From assembly GCF_013387485.1 (NCBI RefSeq), contig NZ_JABBXB010000003.1:62001-126000 (forward strand): a stretch of DNA of 64,000 nucleotides. The letters run 5' to 3'. Of the stretch, positions 22,826-30,326 are shown one piece after another (within the stretch, counting starts at the first letter, position 1; every line of letters begins with the position of its first letter). Made by a program: the position numbers and the translations under genes. The DNA is from Stenotrophomonas sp. SAM-B (GTDB taxonomy: Bacteria > Pseudomonadota > Gammaproteobacteria > Xanthomonadales > Xanthomonadaceae). A model generated the notes under the pieces. That model was given only the letters and a program-made list of their open reading frames with translations, searched no databases and had not been told where the DNA came from.

Positions 22826-23055
22826 CGCCGTCACCTCGCGGGGCGCTGGGGTCCGTCGGGCCCAGTCTAGGCGCGTTGTCGGAGGGCGGCGTGCCGTTCA
22901 TCGGCTGTCCGCACCATCCACAGAGGATGTGGACCAGCGGTCGACAAACATGTGGATAACCGTGCGCAGCCACTGCGCGGCAACGGGTCTGTGAAGGTGG
23001 TCAAAAAAACACCGTCCGGCTTGCCAGCGCCGCCGCGACGGCCAATCATGGCGGC

Positions 23056-23661
23056 ATGCACTTTGAACCGATCCCCCTCCCTGCCGGGCAGCTCGCCGCG
23101 CTGGAAACCGCCTACGCCGTGCCGCCGCGGGCGTACCACAACTGGTCGCACGTGCAGGCCGTCCTGCAGCACTGCCGCACGGTCGCCGAGGCCGGGCCGG
23201 GCTGGAGCCGTCCGCGCGAGGTGCAGCTGGCTGCGCTCTACCACGACGCCATCTACGACGCGGGCCGTGGCGACAACGAAGCGCGCTCGGCGGACATGGC
23301 GCGCGAGGCCATCGCGCGCTGGTTGCCGGATGCCGGGATCGATGCGGCGCGCGTGGTCGAGCTGATCGAACTGACCGCGCGCCACAGCAGACTCGCGCCT
23401 GGCGATGTGGACCCCGAGGCCGCGCTGTTCCTGGACTGCGACATGGCCATTCTGGGTGCGCCGGCGGCGGTGTTCGATGCCTACGACCGGGGCATCGCGG
23501 AGGAATACGCCGGCCACGTGCCGGGCTTCCTGTTCCGGCTGAATCGACGACGCTTCCTGAAGCAGGTGCTGGGCCAGCCGCGCATCTTCCTGAGCGACTT
23601 CTTCCACCAGCGCCTGGATGCGGCGGCGCGCGACAATCTCCGTCGCCGGGTTGAGCGCTGA
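23056..23661 (+). CDS. predicted HD-type metal-dependent phosphohydrolase
   Basis: Protein of 201 residues. The HD-domain metal ligands are visible: YHNWSHV (His near residue 30), LAALYHDAIYD (HD pair near residue 60) and FLDCDMAILGAP (Asp near residue 123). The YHxxxHV/HDxxYD/LDCDMAILG combination marks the HD hydrolase group annotated as predicted metal-dependent HD phosphohydrolases; the substrate is unknown. No signal peptide. ATG 23056; the 230-base upstream gap to the divergent TPR gene contains one DnaA-like 9-mer (22951-22959) and no gene. Confidence 0.88.
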   Translation: MHFEPIPLPAGQLAALETAYAVPPRAYHNWSHVQAVLQHCRTVAEAGPGWSRPREVQLAALYHDAIYDAGRGDNEARSADMAREAIARWLPDAGIDAARVVELIELTARHSRLAPGDVDPEAALFLDCDMAILGAPAAVFDAYDRGIAEEYAGHVPGFLFRLNRRRFLKQVLGQPRIFLSDFFHQRLDAAARDNLRRRVER

Positions 23662-23708
23662 ACCACGCCCGCTACACTGTGCGCGCTGTTTTCCCTCCGT
23701 GTGTGGCC

Positions 23709-23888
23709 ATGTCCGTGTCCGTTCCAGATTCCGATCCGCGTCCGCAGCCGCCGGAAGAACCCGGCCCCAACGAGTGCTGCGGCAGCGGCTGCCCGCTGTG
23801 CGTGCTGGATCTGTACAGCGATGAGCTGCAGCGCTACCGCGCTGCGCTGGCGGCGTGGAAACAGCGCCACCCCGAGGCCACCGACTGA
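23709..23888 (+). CDS. small oxidoreductase-like domain protein
   Basis: Protein of 59 residues: Pro-rich start, then PGPNECCGSGCPLCVLDLYSDELQRYRAAL. The CCGSGCxxCVxDxY segment is the signature of the oxidoreductase-like N-terminal domain found alone in proteobacteria and fused in eukaryotic mitochondrial proteins. Four Cys (CC..C..C) suggest metal binding. ATG 23709 is preferred over the longer frame. It lies 47 bases after the HD gene and 14 bases before a membrane-protein gene, so all three may be co-transcribed. Confidence 0.85.
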   Translation: MSVSVPDSDPRPQPPEEPGPNECCGSGCPLCVLDLYSDELQRYRAALAAWKQRHPEATD

Positions 23889-23902
23889 GCAAAGGTGCTG
23901 CG

Positions 23903-24550
23903 ATGTCGCTTCCCCTGCCACGCTCCTCCCGCTGGCCGCCGACGCATCACGGACGGGTCGCCCTGGCCACGCTGCTGGCCTTGGGACTGTTCATCGCCAC
24001 CGCGCTGTGGACGCAATGGGCACGGGATGACCTGGACTGGGTGCAGGCCACGCTGAGCCTGTACCTGCACGGGCCGTGGGGGCTGGCGTTGCGCAGCGCC
24101 TACTGTGTCCTGGCGCTGGCGATCATGCTGCTGGCCCTGTCCCTGCATGCCAACAGCCGTTCACCGCGCCGCAGTGCGGCCGCACCGCTGCTGTTCTCGG
24201 TCGCCGCGCTGGGGCTGATGGGGGTGGCGATCGGCGACAGCTGGTTGCCCGGGCGCGCGCCCCTGCTGGCACCGCTGGTGCACGGGGTGTCGGCGAATAC
24301 CGCCTTCCTGTGCGTGAGCGTGGCGATGCTGCTGCAGAGCTGGTACCTGCGCGCCGACCCCCGCTGGCGCGACTGGGCCGGTCCGGCGTGGTGGTGGGCC
24401 TGGCTGTGCTTCGTGCTGTTGTGGCTCCACGTGCTCTGGCGCGGGCCGCCGCGCGGCGCCGGTCAGAAGCTGGTGATCGCAGTGGTGCTGGTCTGGCTGG
24501 TGTCGGTGGCCTGGCAGCTGTGGCGGCAGGCACGCCGCGACGCGCGCTGA
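23903..24550 (+). CDS. DUF998-like integral membrane protein
   Basis: Membrane protein of 215 residues with about six hydrophobic helices: ALATLLALGLFIATALWTQW, LRSAYCVLALAIMLLALSLH, APLLFSVAALGLMGVAIG, VSANTAFLCVSVAMLLQSWYL, WAWLCFVLLWLHVLW and LVIAVVLVWLVSVAWQLW. The layout (DWVQATLSLYLHG followed by a GLALRS helix) resembles DUF998 proteins, as does the gene at 44495-45106. No catalytic motif. Function unknown. Start ATG 23903. Confidence 0.75.
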   Translation: MSLPLPRSSRWPPTHHGRVALATLLALGLFIATALWTQWARDDLDWVQATLSLYLHGPWGLALRSAYCVLALAIMLLALSLHANSRSPRRSAAAPLLFSVAALGLMGVAIGDSWLPGRAPLLAPLVHGVSANTAFLCVSVAMLLQSWYLRADPRWRDWAGPAWWWAWLCFVLLWLHVLWRGPPRGAGQKLVIAVVLVWLVSVAWQLWRQARRDAR

Positions 24551-24613
24551 GCGTCCGGCCACGCTGTGTACATGCCCTTGGCAGGGCAGGGGCGTATCGT
24601 TGGCGCACTAGTC

Positions 24614-25975
24614 ATGGGATGCGCGACGATGCGGCGAGCCGGTTGGGGGATGATGCTGGGTGTGGTGCTGGCGGGGATGTCCGGACAGGCGCTGGCCGCG
24701 CCGCCGCAGCAGCTCAGTCACGGGCGTTTCGAGAACGTGCCGGTGTACCTGCCGGACGGTCGTCCGCAACGGGTGGTGGTGTGGTTCGACGGCACCGCCG
24801 GCCATGCCGACAGCCAACAGCGCATCGATGCACTGCGTGCCGAGGGCGCCCTGGTCGCCCAGATCGATGTCGCGCATCTGCGCCAGGTGCTGGCCCGCGA
24901 GAAGAGCGGTGACTGCGCATTCGGGGCCGGTGACGTGGAGAATTTCTCGCGCTGGTTCCAGGCCTACCTGCACGTCCCGGGCTACCACCTGCCGCTGATC
25001 GGCGGCGATGGCGAGGGCGCCGCGCTGGCCTATGCCGTGGCCGCCCAGGCCGACACCCAGGTGTTCGCCGGGCTGCTCACCACCGGCTTCTGCCCATCGG
25101 GGGTACGCGAGCGCAAGGTCTGCGGTGCCGGCAGCAGCCATGGCCGCCTGCAGCCGGCCGAACTGAATTTCCCGTGGTTGAACGCGGCCGGCGATGTGCA
25201 TTGCCCGGCCGGCGAGTCGGCCGCGTTCGTGCGCAGGGTCGGCATGGGGCGCCAGTTCGAGCGCACCGCACGGGGCGACGCGTTGCCCGGCCTGCTGGCC
25301 GCGGCAAAGGTGATCGGGGCGCAGAAGGGCGTCAGCCTGGCGCCGCCGCCGGATGATCTCAAGGGCCTGCCGGTGGTCGACGTGCCCTCGAGCAAGGCCG
25401 GCGATACCTTCGCCATCTTCGTCTCCGGCGACGGCGGCTGGGCAGGCCTGGACAAAGAGGTGGCCGCCTCGTTGAGCGAGGCCGGGGTGCCGGTGGTCGG
25501 CGTGGACTCGCTGCGCTACTTCTGGACCGCACGCACCCCCGAAGGCTTCGCGCGCGACCTGGAGCGCATCGCCAATCACTACAGCCGCCAGTGGCAGCGC
25601 CGCAACGTGGTGCTGGTCGGTTTCTCGCAGGGGGCCGATGTACTGCCGGCGGCGATCAATCAGCTGTCACCGGCCACGCGGGAGTCGGTGTCGATGATTG
25701 CGCTGTTGTCGGTCGGCAAGACCGCGGACTACGAATTCCATGTCAGCAACTGGCTCGGCGGCGGCGGCGATGGCCTGCCGATCGCGCCGGAGGTGGCCCG
25801 GCTGCCGGCCGGCAGGACGCTGTGCGTGTACGGCCAGGACGATGGGGACGCGCTCTGCCCGTCGCTCCCGCCCGGTGGCAACGCGCAGATCATCGCGCTG
25901 CCCGGCGATCACCATTTCAAGGGCGATTACGATCGTCTCGCGGACACCATCGTGCAGCACCTGCCCGCGCGTTGA
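24614..25975 (+). CDS. AcvB/VirJ-family serine hydrolase, exported
   Basis: Protein of about 453 residues with a signal peptide (MRRAGWGMMLGVVLAGMSGQALAA after an ATG at 24614 or 24629). Two alpha/beta-hydrolase-like halves: the N-terminal half (VVVWFDGTAGHAD..., GGDGEGAALAYAVAAQ) and a C-terminal VirJ domain with FVSGDGGWAGLDK, VGVDSLRYFWTARTPE, the nucleophile elbow VGFSQGADVLP and the His-bearing LPGDHHFKGDYD. Length and two-part layout match Agrobacterium AcvB rather than the shorter VirJ. AcvB is known as a periplasmic hydrolase acting on lysyl-phosphatidylglycerol. Here the gene is convergent with mprF, 46 bases apart, which supports the same pathway. Confidence 0.87.
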   Translation: MGCATMRRAGWGMMLGVVLAGMSGQALAAPPQQLSHGRFENVPVYLPDGRPQRVVVWFDGTAGHADSQQRIDALRAEGALVAQIDVAHLRQVLAREKSGDCAFGAGDVENFSRWFQAYLHVPGYHLPLIGGDGEGAALAYAVAAQADTQVFAGLLTTGFCPSGVRERKVCGAGSSHGRLQPAELNFPWLNAAGDVHCPAGESAAFVRRVGMGRQFERTARGDALPGLLAAAKVIGAQKGVSLAPPPDDLKGLPVVDVPSSKAGDTFAIFVSGDGGWAGLDKEVAASLSEAGVPVVGVDSLRYFWTARTPEGFARDLERIANHYSRQWQRRNVVLVGFSQGADVLPAAINQLSPATRESVSMIALLSVGKTADYEFHVSNWLGGGGDGLPIAPEVARLPAGRTLCVYGQDDGDALCPSLPPGGNAQIIALPGDHHFKGDYDRLADTIVQHLPAR

Positions 25976-26010
25976 GCGCCAGCGCCAGCGGCCAGCACCG
26001 ACGCTGCGTG

Positions 26011-26034
26011 CCGGCACGCGATCAATCGTGCCGG
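26011..26034. terminator. hairpin at the virJ-like/mprF convergent junction
   Basis: 8-bp stem CCGGCACG / CGTGCCGG with an 8-base loop that contains the TCA complement of the mprF stop (26022-26024). Placement suits a shared transcript end; no T-tract. Confidence 0.4.
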
Positions 26035-28586
26035 CGCGGGTCCAACGAGATCAGCCGGGTTGCATCGAGCAGGGCGGCAGGCAGGTGCACGCCGCCTGGC
26101 GCGGCCAGATAGCGGGCCCGCCAGACCGGCGCGAACTTCGACTTGAAGCGACGCAGCCCGCTGAAGCCATAGAAGCGCTCACCGTGCCGCGCCACCACAT
26201 TGGCGAAGCGGTTCCAGCGCCCGGCCAGGCGATGCTGGGCGAGCCCGGACAGCGGCGCCATGCCCAGCGAGAACCGGTGGAAGCCCTGTTGGCGCCCCCA
26301 CAGGAACAGCTCGATGAACAGGAAATCCATGGTCCCCTTGGGCGCGTCATCGACATGCCGCATCAGGTCGACCGACAGTTCGTTCCCGGCCGGCGCCTGC
26401 CACAGATTGGCGAAGGCCACGATACGGCCCTCGGCCTCGACCAGCGCCACCGGGAAGCGTGACAGGTAGGCCGCATCGAAGCTGCCCAGCGAGAAGCCCT
26501 TTTCATCGCCGGCCTTGTCGTCCAGCCACTGCTGGGAGACCACCGACAATGCCGGCAGCAATGCTGGTACGTCCTCGGGCGTCGCAACCCGGAAGCTCAA
26601 GCCACCGCGCTTGCCGCGGTTCCAGGCCTGGCGCAGATCGGCGCGATCGCGGCCTTCCAGCGTGAAGTCCTGCAGCGGCACCATCGCCTCTTCACCGAGC
26701 TTGACCAGGGTCAGGCCGAGGTCGAGGTAGGTCTGCCAGTGCGCTTCACCGACCTGGTAGAACACCGGGCGCAGGCCCAGCCGGTCGGCCTCCTCGCGGA
26801 AGCGCCAGATCAGCGCGCGCACCACCTCCGGTGGGCCGACCGGATCGCCCATCGCGATCAGCGAACCGCCGTAGCGCTGCATCATCACGAAGCCGCGCTG
26901 CGAATCATCACGCAGCACCGCCTTGTCCGCGGTGAGCACCAGGCAGGCCTGGGTGTCCTCGGCGGCGGCCAGGATCGGGGCGAGCGCGTCCAGCGTGGAC
27001 GCATCGGCGGCTGGCAGCGGACTGCGCGTGCTGTGCAGCAACCGCGCCAGGCCGAAGATGGTCAGCGCGATCGCCACCAGCAGCAACGCACGCAACGCAC
27101 GTGGCGCGTTGCCCTGCAGCGCGAACTGCCACCACAGCTCGTTCTGGTATTCCACGTGGCTGTAGACGAAGAACAGCAGCCAGATCACGGCGACCAGGAC
27201 CAGCCCGAGGTTGCGGATCCACGGCCATGACCAGGCTTCATCCAGCAGCGCACCCTGGCGGTAGAACTCGCGGCGCGAGGCCCACAGCGCCGCGGCCACC
27301 AGCAGCGCCGACAGCGCGATCAGTACCTGCCCACCGCGCAGCCAGATCGGCAAGGGGGAGAGCACACAGATGCCGAGTGCGAGCATCCACGCGGCATGGC
27401 TGCGTCGCTGCAGGCCCTGGCCGATCAGCAGCAGCGCGACACCCGCCAGACTGCCCAGCAGGTGCGAGGTCTCCAGGATCGGCAGCGAGGCGGTGACCAG
27501 GTGCCGGCGCGACGTGGGCAGGGTGCCGTCGATCACCAGCGCGGCGCCGACGCTGAACACCGCCAGCGCGATGATCTGGGGCAGCCACGGGCGCAGCGCG
27601 GTCCAGCCGACCCGGGTCGCCCCGGCACCGGCGCGCAGCGGGCGGCGCAGCGCCGGCGCGACCGCCAGCACCGTGGCCAGCAACAGCGGCAGCACGTAAT
27701 AGGTGACACGGTAGATCAGCGCGGCGGCCAGCACCGCGGCCGGGGCCACCTGCGGCAGCAGCTTGAGCAGGCTCCACTCGAACACGCCCAGGCCGGCCGG
27801 CACGCTGGAGATCAGGCCGGCCAGCACCGCCACCAGATACAGCCCGACGAAACCGGGCAGACCGGTCGGGGTATCCATCGGCAGCAGCACATAGAAGGCC
27901 GCGCTGGCCAGCACCAGCTCGACCACGCTCAGCGCGGTGACGCCCAGCATGGTGCGCCGGTCGGGCAGCCACAGCGCGTGCCCGCGGATCTGGAAACTGC
28001 GGCCCTCGCGGCCGACCAGCAGCACCGTGCCCGCATACGCGAGCAGGCCCGCAATGCCGATCGCGCGCACCGCCTGCACCGGGATCGGCAGGGCCAGCGC
28101 CGCCGCGCCCGGTTCAAGCACGAAGGCCAGCGCCAGCAGCAGCCACGCGCCGAACACGAAGCCCAGGGTGCTCATCAACACGACCTGGCCGATCTCGCCC
28201 AGGCTCAGGCCGGCACGGCCATAGCCGCGCAGGCGTACCGCCCCCCCGGTGAGCGCGGCAAAGCCCAGCGTCTGCCCCAGCGTATGCGCGAGGAACGCGG
28301 TGATGCCGACTCGTGCCGGATGCAGGCGCTTGCCGCTGCGGCGCAGGCCGATCGCATCGAAGCCGATCAGGCACGCATAGCTGGCCAGCCCGAGCAGCAC
28401 GGTCAGCGCGATCTGTCCGGCGCCGAGATGGTGGAAGGCCTCGCGGATCGCGCGGTAGCCGTGCGCGTCGAATTCGTTGGCCAGGCCGCGCAGGGCCAGG
28501 GCCAGGATCACCAGCGGGATGACGACGGTGGCGGCGCGGCGCCAGGGGGCGCGGGCCGGGGTTGGAGCAGCGGCGGTGTCGGTCAT
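26022..28586 (-). CDS. mprF: bifunctional aminoacyl-phosphatidylglycerol synthetase/flippase MprF
   Basis: Protein of 854 residues, close to S. aureus MprF (840). The N-terminal ~500 residues hold about 12-14 transmembrane helices of the flippase domain (GGAVRLRGYGRAGLSLGEIGQVVLMST, SSVPAGLGVFEWSLLKLLPQ). The cytosolic C-terminal ~330 residues form the GNAT-like transferase (DUF2156): GFVMMQRYGGSLIAMGDPVGPPEVV, VGEAHWQTYLDLGLTLVKLGEEAMVPL, GTMDFLFIELFLWGRQQGFHRFSLGMAPLSG, LRRFKSKFAPVWRARYLA. It moves lysine or alanine from aminoacyl-tRNA to phosphatidylglycerol and flips the product, reducing sensitivity to cationic peptides. ATG 28586 (MTDTAAAPTPARAPWRR) is preferred to the longer frame. Lys or Ala specificity cannot be told by eye. 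Confidence 0.93.
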   Translation of the reverse strand: MTDTAAAPTPARAPWRRAATVVIPLVILALALRGLANEFDAHGYRAIREAFHHLGAGQIALTVLLGLASYACLIGFDAIGLRRSGKRLHPARVGITAFLAHTLGQTLGFAALTGGAVRLRGYGRAGLSLGEIGQVVLMSTLGFVFGAWLLLALAFVLEPGAAALALPIPVQAVRAIGIAGLLAYAGTVLLVGREGRSFQIRGHALWLPDRRTMLGVTALSVVELVLASAAFYVLLPMDTPTGLPGFVGLYLVAVLAGLISSVPAGLGVFEWSLLKLLPQVAPAAVLAAALIYRVTYYVLPLLLATVLAVAPALRRPLRAGAGATRVGWTALRPWLPQIIALAVFSVGAALVIDGTLPTSRRHLVTASLPILETSHLLGSLAGVALLLIGQGLQRRSHAAWMLALGICVLSPLPIWLRGGQVLIALSALLVAAALWASRREFYRQGALLDEAWSWPWIRNLGLVLVAVIWLLFFVYSHVEYQNELWWQFALQGNAPRALRALLLVAIALTIFGLARLLHSTRSPLPAADASTLDALAPILAAAEDTQACLVLTADKAVLRDDSQRGFVMMQRYGGSLIAMGDPVGPPEVVRALIWRFREEADRLGLRPVFYQVGEAHWQTYLDLGLTLVKLGEEAMVPLQDFTLEGRDRADLRQAWNRGKRGGLSFRVATPEDVPALLPALSVVSQQWLDDKAGDEKGFSLGSFDAAYLSRFPVALVEAEGRIVAFANLWQAPAGNELSVDLMRHVDDAPKGTMDFLFIELFLWGRQQGFHRFSLGMAPLSGLAQHRLAGRWNRFANVVARHGERFYGFSGLRRFKSKFAPVWRARYLAAPGGVHLPAALLDATRLISLDPRRHD

Positions 28587-28779
28587 CGGTACAGCGTGCT
28601 CCGGGGTGGGCGATGAAGGAGTCAACGCAGGCGTGGCCGCCTGGCCGGCAAATCGTGCGCCTGATGCCGACGCTTGCCAAGCGGGTGCGCTGTGCATGCT
28701 GTGGCCGCTTTGCGCGCAGCATCCGGCAGGCGCGCGCCGCATCGGTGACAATGCGGTTTCATCCAGAGGAGTAATTGCC

Positions 28780-29127
28780 ATGTTGGAACGTTTCGATGTC
28801 GGCCCGCGCATGTCCGAAATGACCGTGCACAACAAGGTCGCCTATCTCTCCGGGCAGATCCCCGAAGACACCAGCCAGGACATCACCGGCCAGACCCGTC
28901 AGGTGCTGGAAGAAATCGACAAGCTGCTGGCGCTGGTGGCCAGCGACAAGCAGCACATCCTGCGTGCGGAGATTTTCCTCGCCGACATCGGCGATTTCGC
29001 CGGCATGAATGCCGCGTGGGATGAGTGGGTGGTGGCAGGCATGACCCCGGCACGCGCCACGGTGGAAGCCAAGCTGGCCGATCCGAGCTGGAAAGTCGAG
29101 ATCGTGGTGACGGCGGCCCTGCCGTAA
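28780..29127 (+). CDS. RidA-family protein
   Basis: Protein of 115 residues of the YjgF/YER057c/UK114 group, which removes reactive enamine/imine intermediates from PLP enzymes. Seen: VAYLSGQIPEDTSQDITGQTRQVLEEIDKLL, RAEIFLADIGDFAGMNAAWDEWV, and the C-terminal PARATVEAKLADPSWKVEIVVTAAL, in which the Arg of PARA.VE is the usual substrate-carboxylate ligand. ATG 28780 has AGAGGAG upstream. Small and monocistronic, divergent from mprF. It may belong to a non-canonical Rid subgroup rather than RidA itself. Confidence 0.9.
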   Translation: MLERFDVGPRMSEMTVHNKVAYLSGQIPEDTSQDITGQTRQVLEEIDKLLALVASDKQHILRAEIFLADIGDFAGMNAAWDEWVVAGMTPARATVEAKLADPSWKVEIVVTAALP

Positions 29128-29170
29128 CCGCACCCTCCCGCGGCCGTCGCGAGGCGTCCAGCGCCCCGCG

Positions 29171-29596
29171 TTACGGCCGGCGCGCGCTGACCAGGTCGAT
29201 GCAGTCCACCGGACACGGCGGGATGCAGAGCTCGCAGCCGGTGCACAGATCGGCGATGACGGTGTGCATGTACTTGGCACCGCCGACGATCGCATCGACC
29301 GGGCAGGCCTGGATGCATTTGGTGCATCCGATGCAGTCCGCTTCGATCACCACCGCGACCTGCGGTGCCTTGTGTTCGCCGCGCGAGCGGTCGAATGGCA
29401 CCGCCGGCACGCCCAGCACATCCGCCAGCGCGCGCGCGCCCGCATCGCCGCCGGGCGGGCAGTGATCGATGCCCGCCGCGCCACGCGCCATGGCCTCGGC
29501 ATACGGGCGGCAGCCGTCGTAGCCGCATTGCCCGCATTGGGTCTGCGGCAACAGTCGATCGAGGCGTTCGGTCAAGGTGTCGATGGTGGGGCTCAT
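29171..29596 (-). CDS. rnfB: short RnfB-like ferredoxin protein
   Basis: Protein of 141 residues with an N-terminal 4Fe-4S motif ([21 protein letters not shown]...DHCPPGG: CxxCxxxxC plus distal C) and two ferredoxin-type 4Fe-4S motifs, [16 protein letters not shown] and [16 protein letters not shown]. These three clusters define RnfB/RsxB. Unlike E. coli RsxB (192 residues), it has no N-terminal membrane helix, and no rnfA/C/D/G/E genes are near. It therefore probably serves as a soluble electron carrier or works with a partner elsewhere. Start ATG 29596; the HAD hydrolase gene lies 28 bases upstream on the same strand. Confidence 0.88.
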   Translation of the reverse strand: MSPTIDTLTERLDRLLPQTQCGQCGYDGCRPYAEAMARGAAGIDHCPPGGDAGARALADVLGVPAVPFDRSRGEHKAPQVAVVIEADCIGCTKCIQACPVDAIVGGAKYMHTVIADLCTGCELCIPPCPVDCIDLVSARRP

Positions 29597-29624
29597 GGCG
29601 TGGCGGTGGCTGCGCGGTGGGGCA

Positions 29625-30266
29625 TCAGGCCCGGCTGTGCCGGGCAGTGGGCGTGCTCGCCGGTTCCGCCCGACGGGACTTGATGGGCTTGCCGCGATAC
29701 CAGGGCTCGTGGGCGAGCGCGAGCATGGGGCGGTCTTCGCGGCTGTCGCCGTAGGCGTGGATGCGCAGGTAGCGCGCGAGGTCGTAACGCCGGCGGATGT
29801 GCTCCACCTTGCGCGGCCCGCAGTCGCCCTCGGCGTAGCGCCCGGTGAGGCGTCCGTCGCGGCTTTCCAGCCGGTTGCAGATCAGGTCCAGCCCCAGCGC
29901 CTCGCACCACGGCCGCAGATACAGGTCCAGCGAGCCGGACACGATCACCACGGTGTGCTGCTGCGTGAGGTGCCAGTGGATCTGGTCGAGCATCTCCGGC
30001 CGCATCACCTCGGGCAGCACGTCACGCGCATAGCCCGCGGCCTGCGCGGTGATGTCCTCGACATGGCGGTCGGTGAAGGTCAGGCGGGTGACGCGCGCGC
30101 GCAGGCGCTTGGCCGAGATCAGCTTGAGGCGGTAGGCCAGCAGCCACGGACCCACTTTCCACCAGGCCCGTGCAAGCTGTTCGGGGGTGGCCACACGGCG
30201 CAGGAAGCGGCCGTAGGTATCGCAGGTGGTGACCGTGTGGTCGAAATCGAACAGCGCCAGTTCCAA
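29625..30266 (-). CDS. HAD-IB family phosphatase
   Basis: Protein of 213 residues. HAD motif I is [15 protein letters not shown] at residues 3-17 (nucleophile Asp7, acid/base Asp9); motif [14 protein letters not shown]; motif III Lys in [14 protein letters not shown]; motif [17 protein letters not shown]. The alpha-helical cap after motif I and the [10 protein letters not shown] segment fit the HAD-IB branch (phosphoserine phosphatase relatives). Substrate unknown; small phosphate esters or lysophospholipids are possible in this branch. ATG 30266 follows GGAGGTGTG. Lies between metG (60 bases upstream) and rnfB on the same strand. Confidence 0.88.
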   Translation of the reverse strand: MELALFDFDHTVTTCDTYGRFLRRVATPEQLARAWWKVGPWLLAYRLKLISAKRLRARVTRLTFTDRHVEDITAQAAGYARDVLPEVMRPEMLDQIHWHLTQQHTVVIVSGSLDLYLRPWCEALGLDLICNRLESRDGRLTGRYAEGDCGPRKVEHIRRRYDLARYLRIHAYGDSREDRPMLALAHEPWYRGKPIKSRRAEPASTPTARHSRA

Positions 30267-30326
30267 CCCACACCTCCAGGCAGAAGAGCGTGGCAGGGCG
30301 ACCGCGTGGCCGCCCTGCCGCCGCGG

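Noticed and set aside
22951-22959. Perfect DnaA-box 9-mer TGTGGATAA
   Set aside because: A single copy with no cluster, no dnaA/dnaN/gyrB neighbours and no AT-rich unwinding region; not an origin.
28587-28835. N-terminal extension of MprF to 28835
   Set aside because: It overlaps the RidA start and has no membrane or family resemblance; ATG 28586 gives the expected length.
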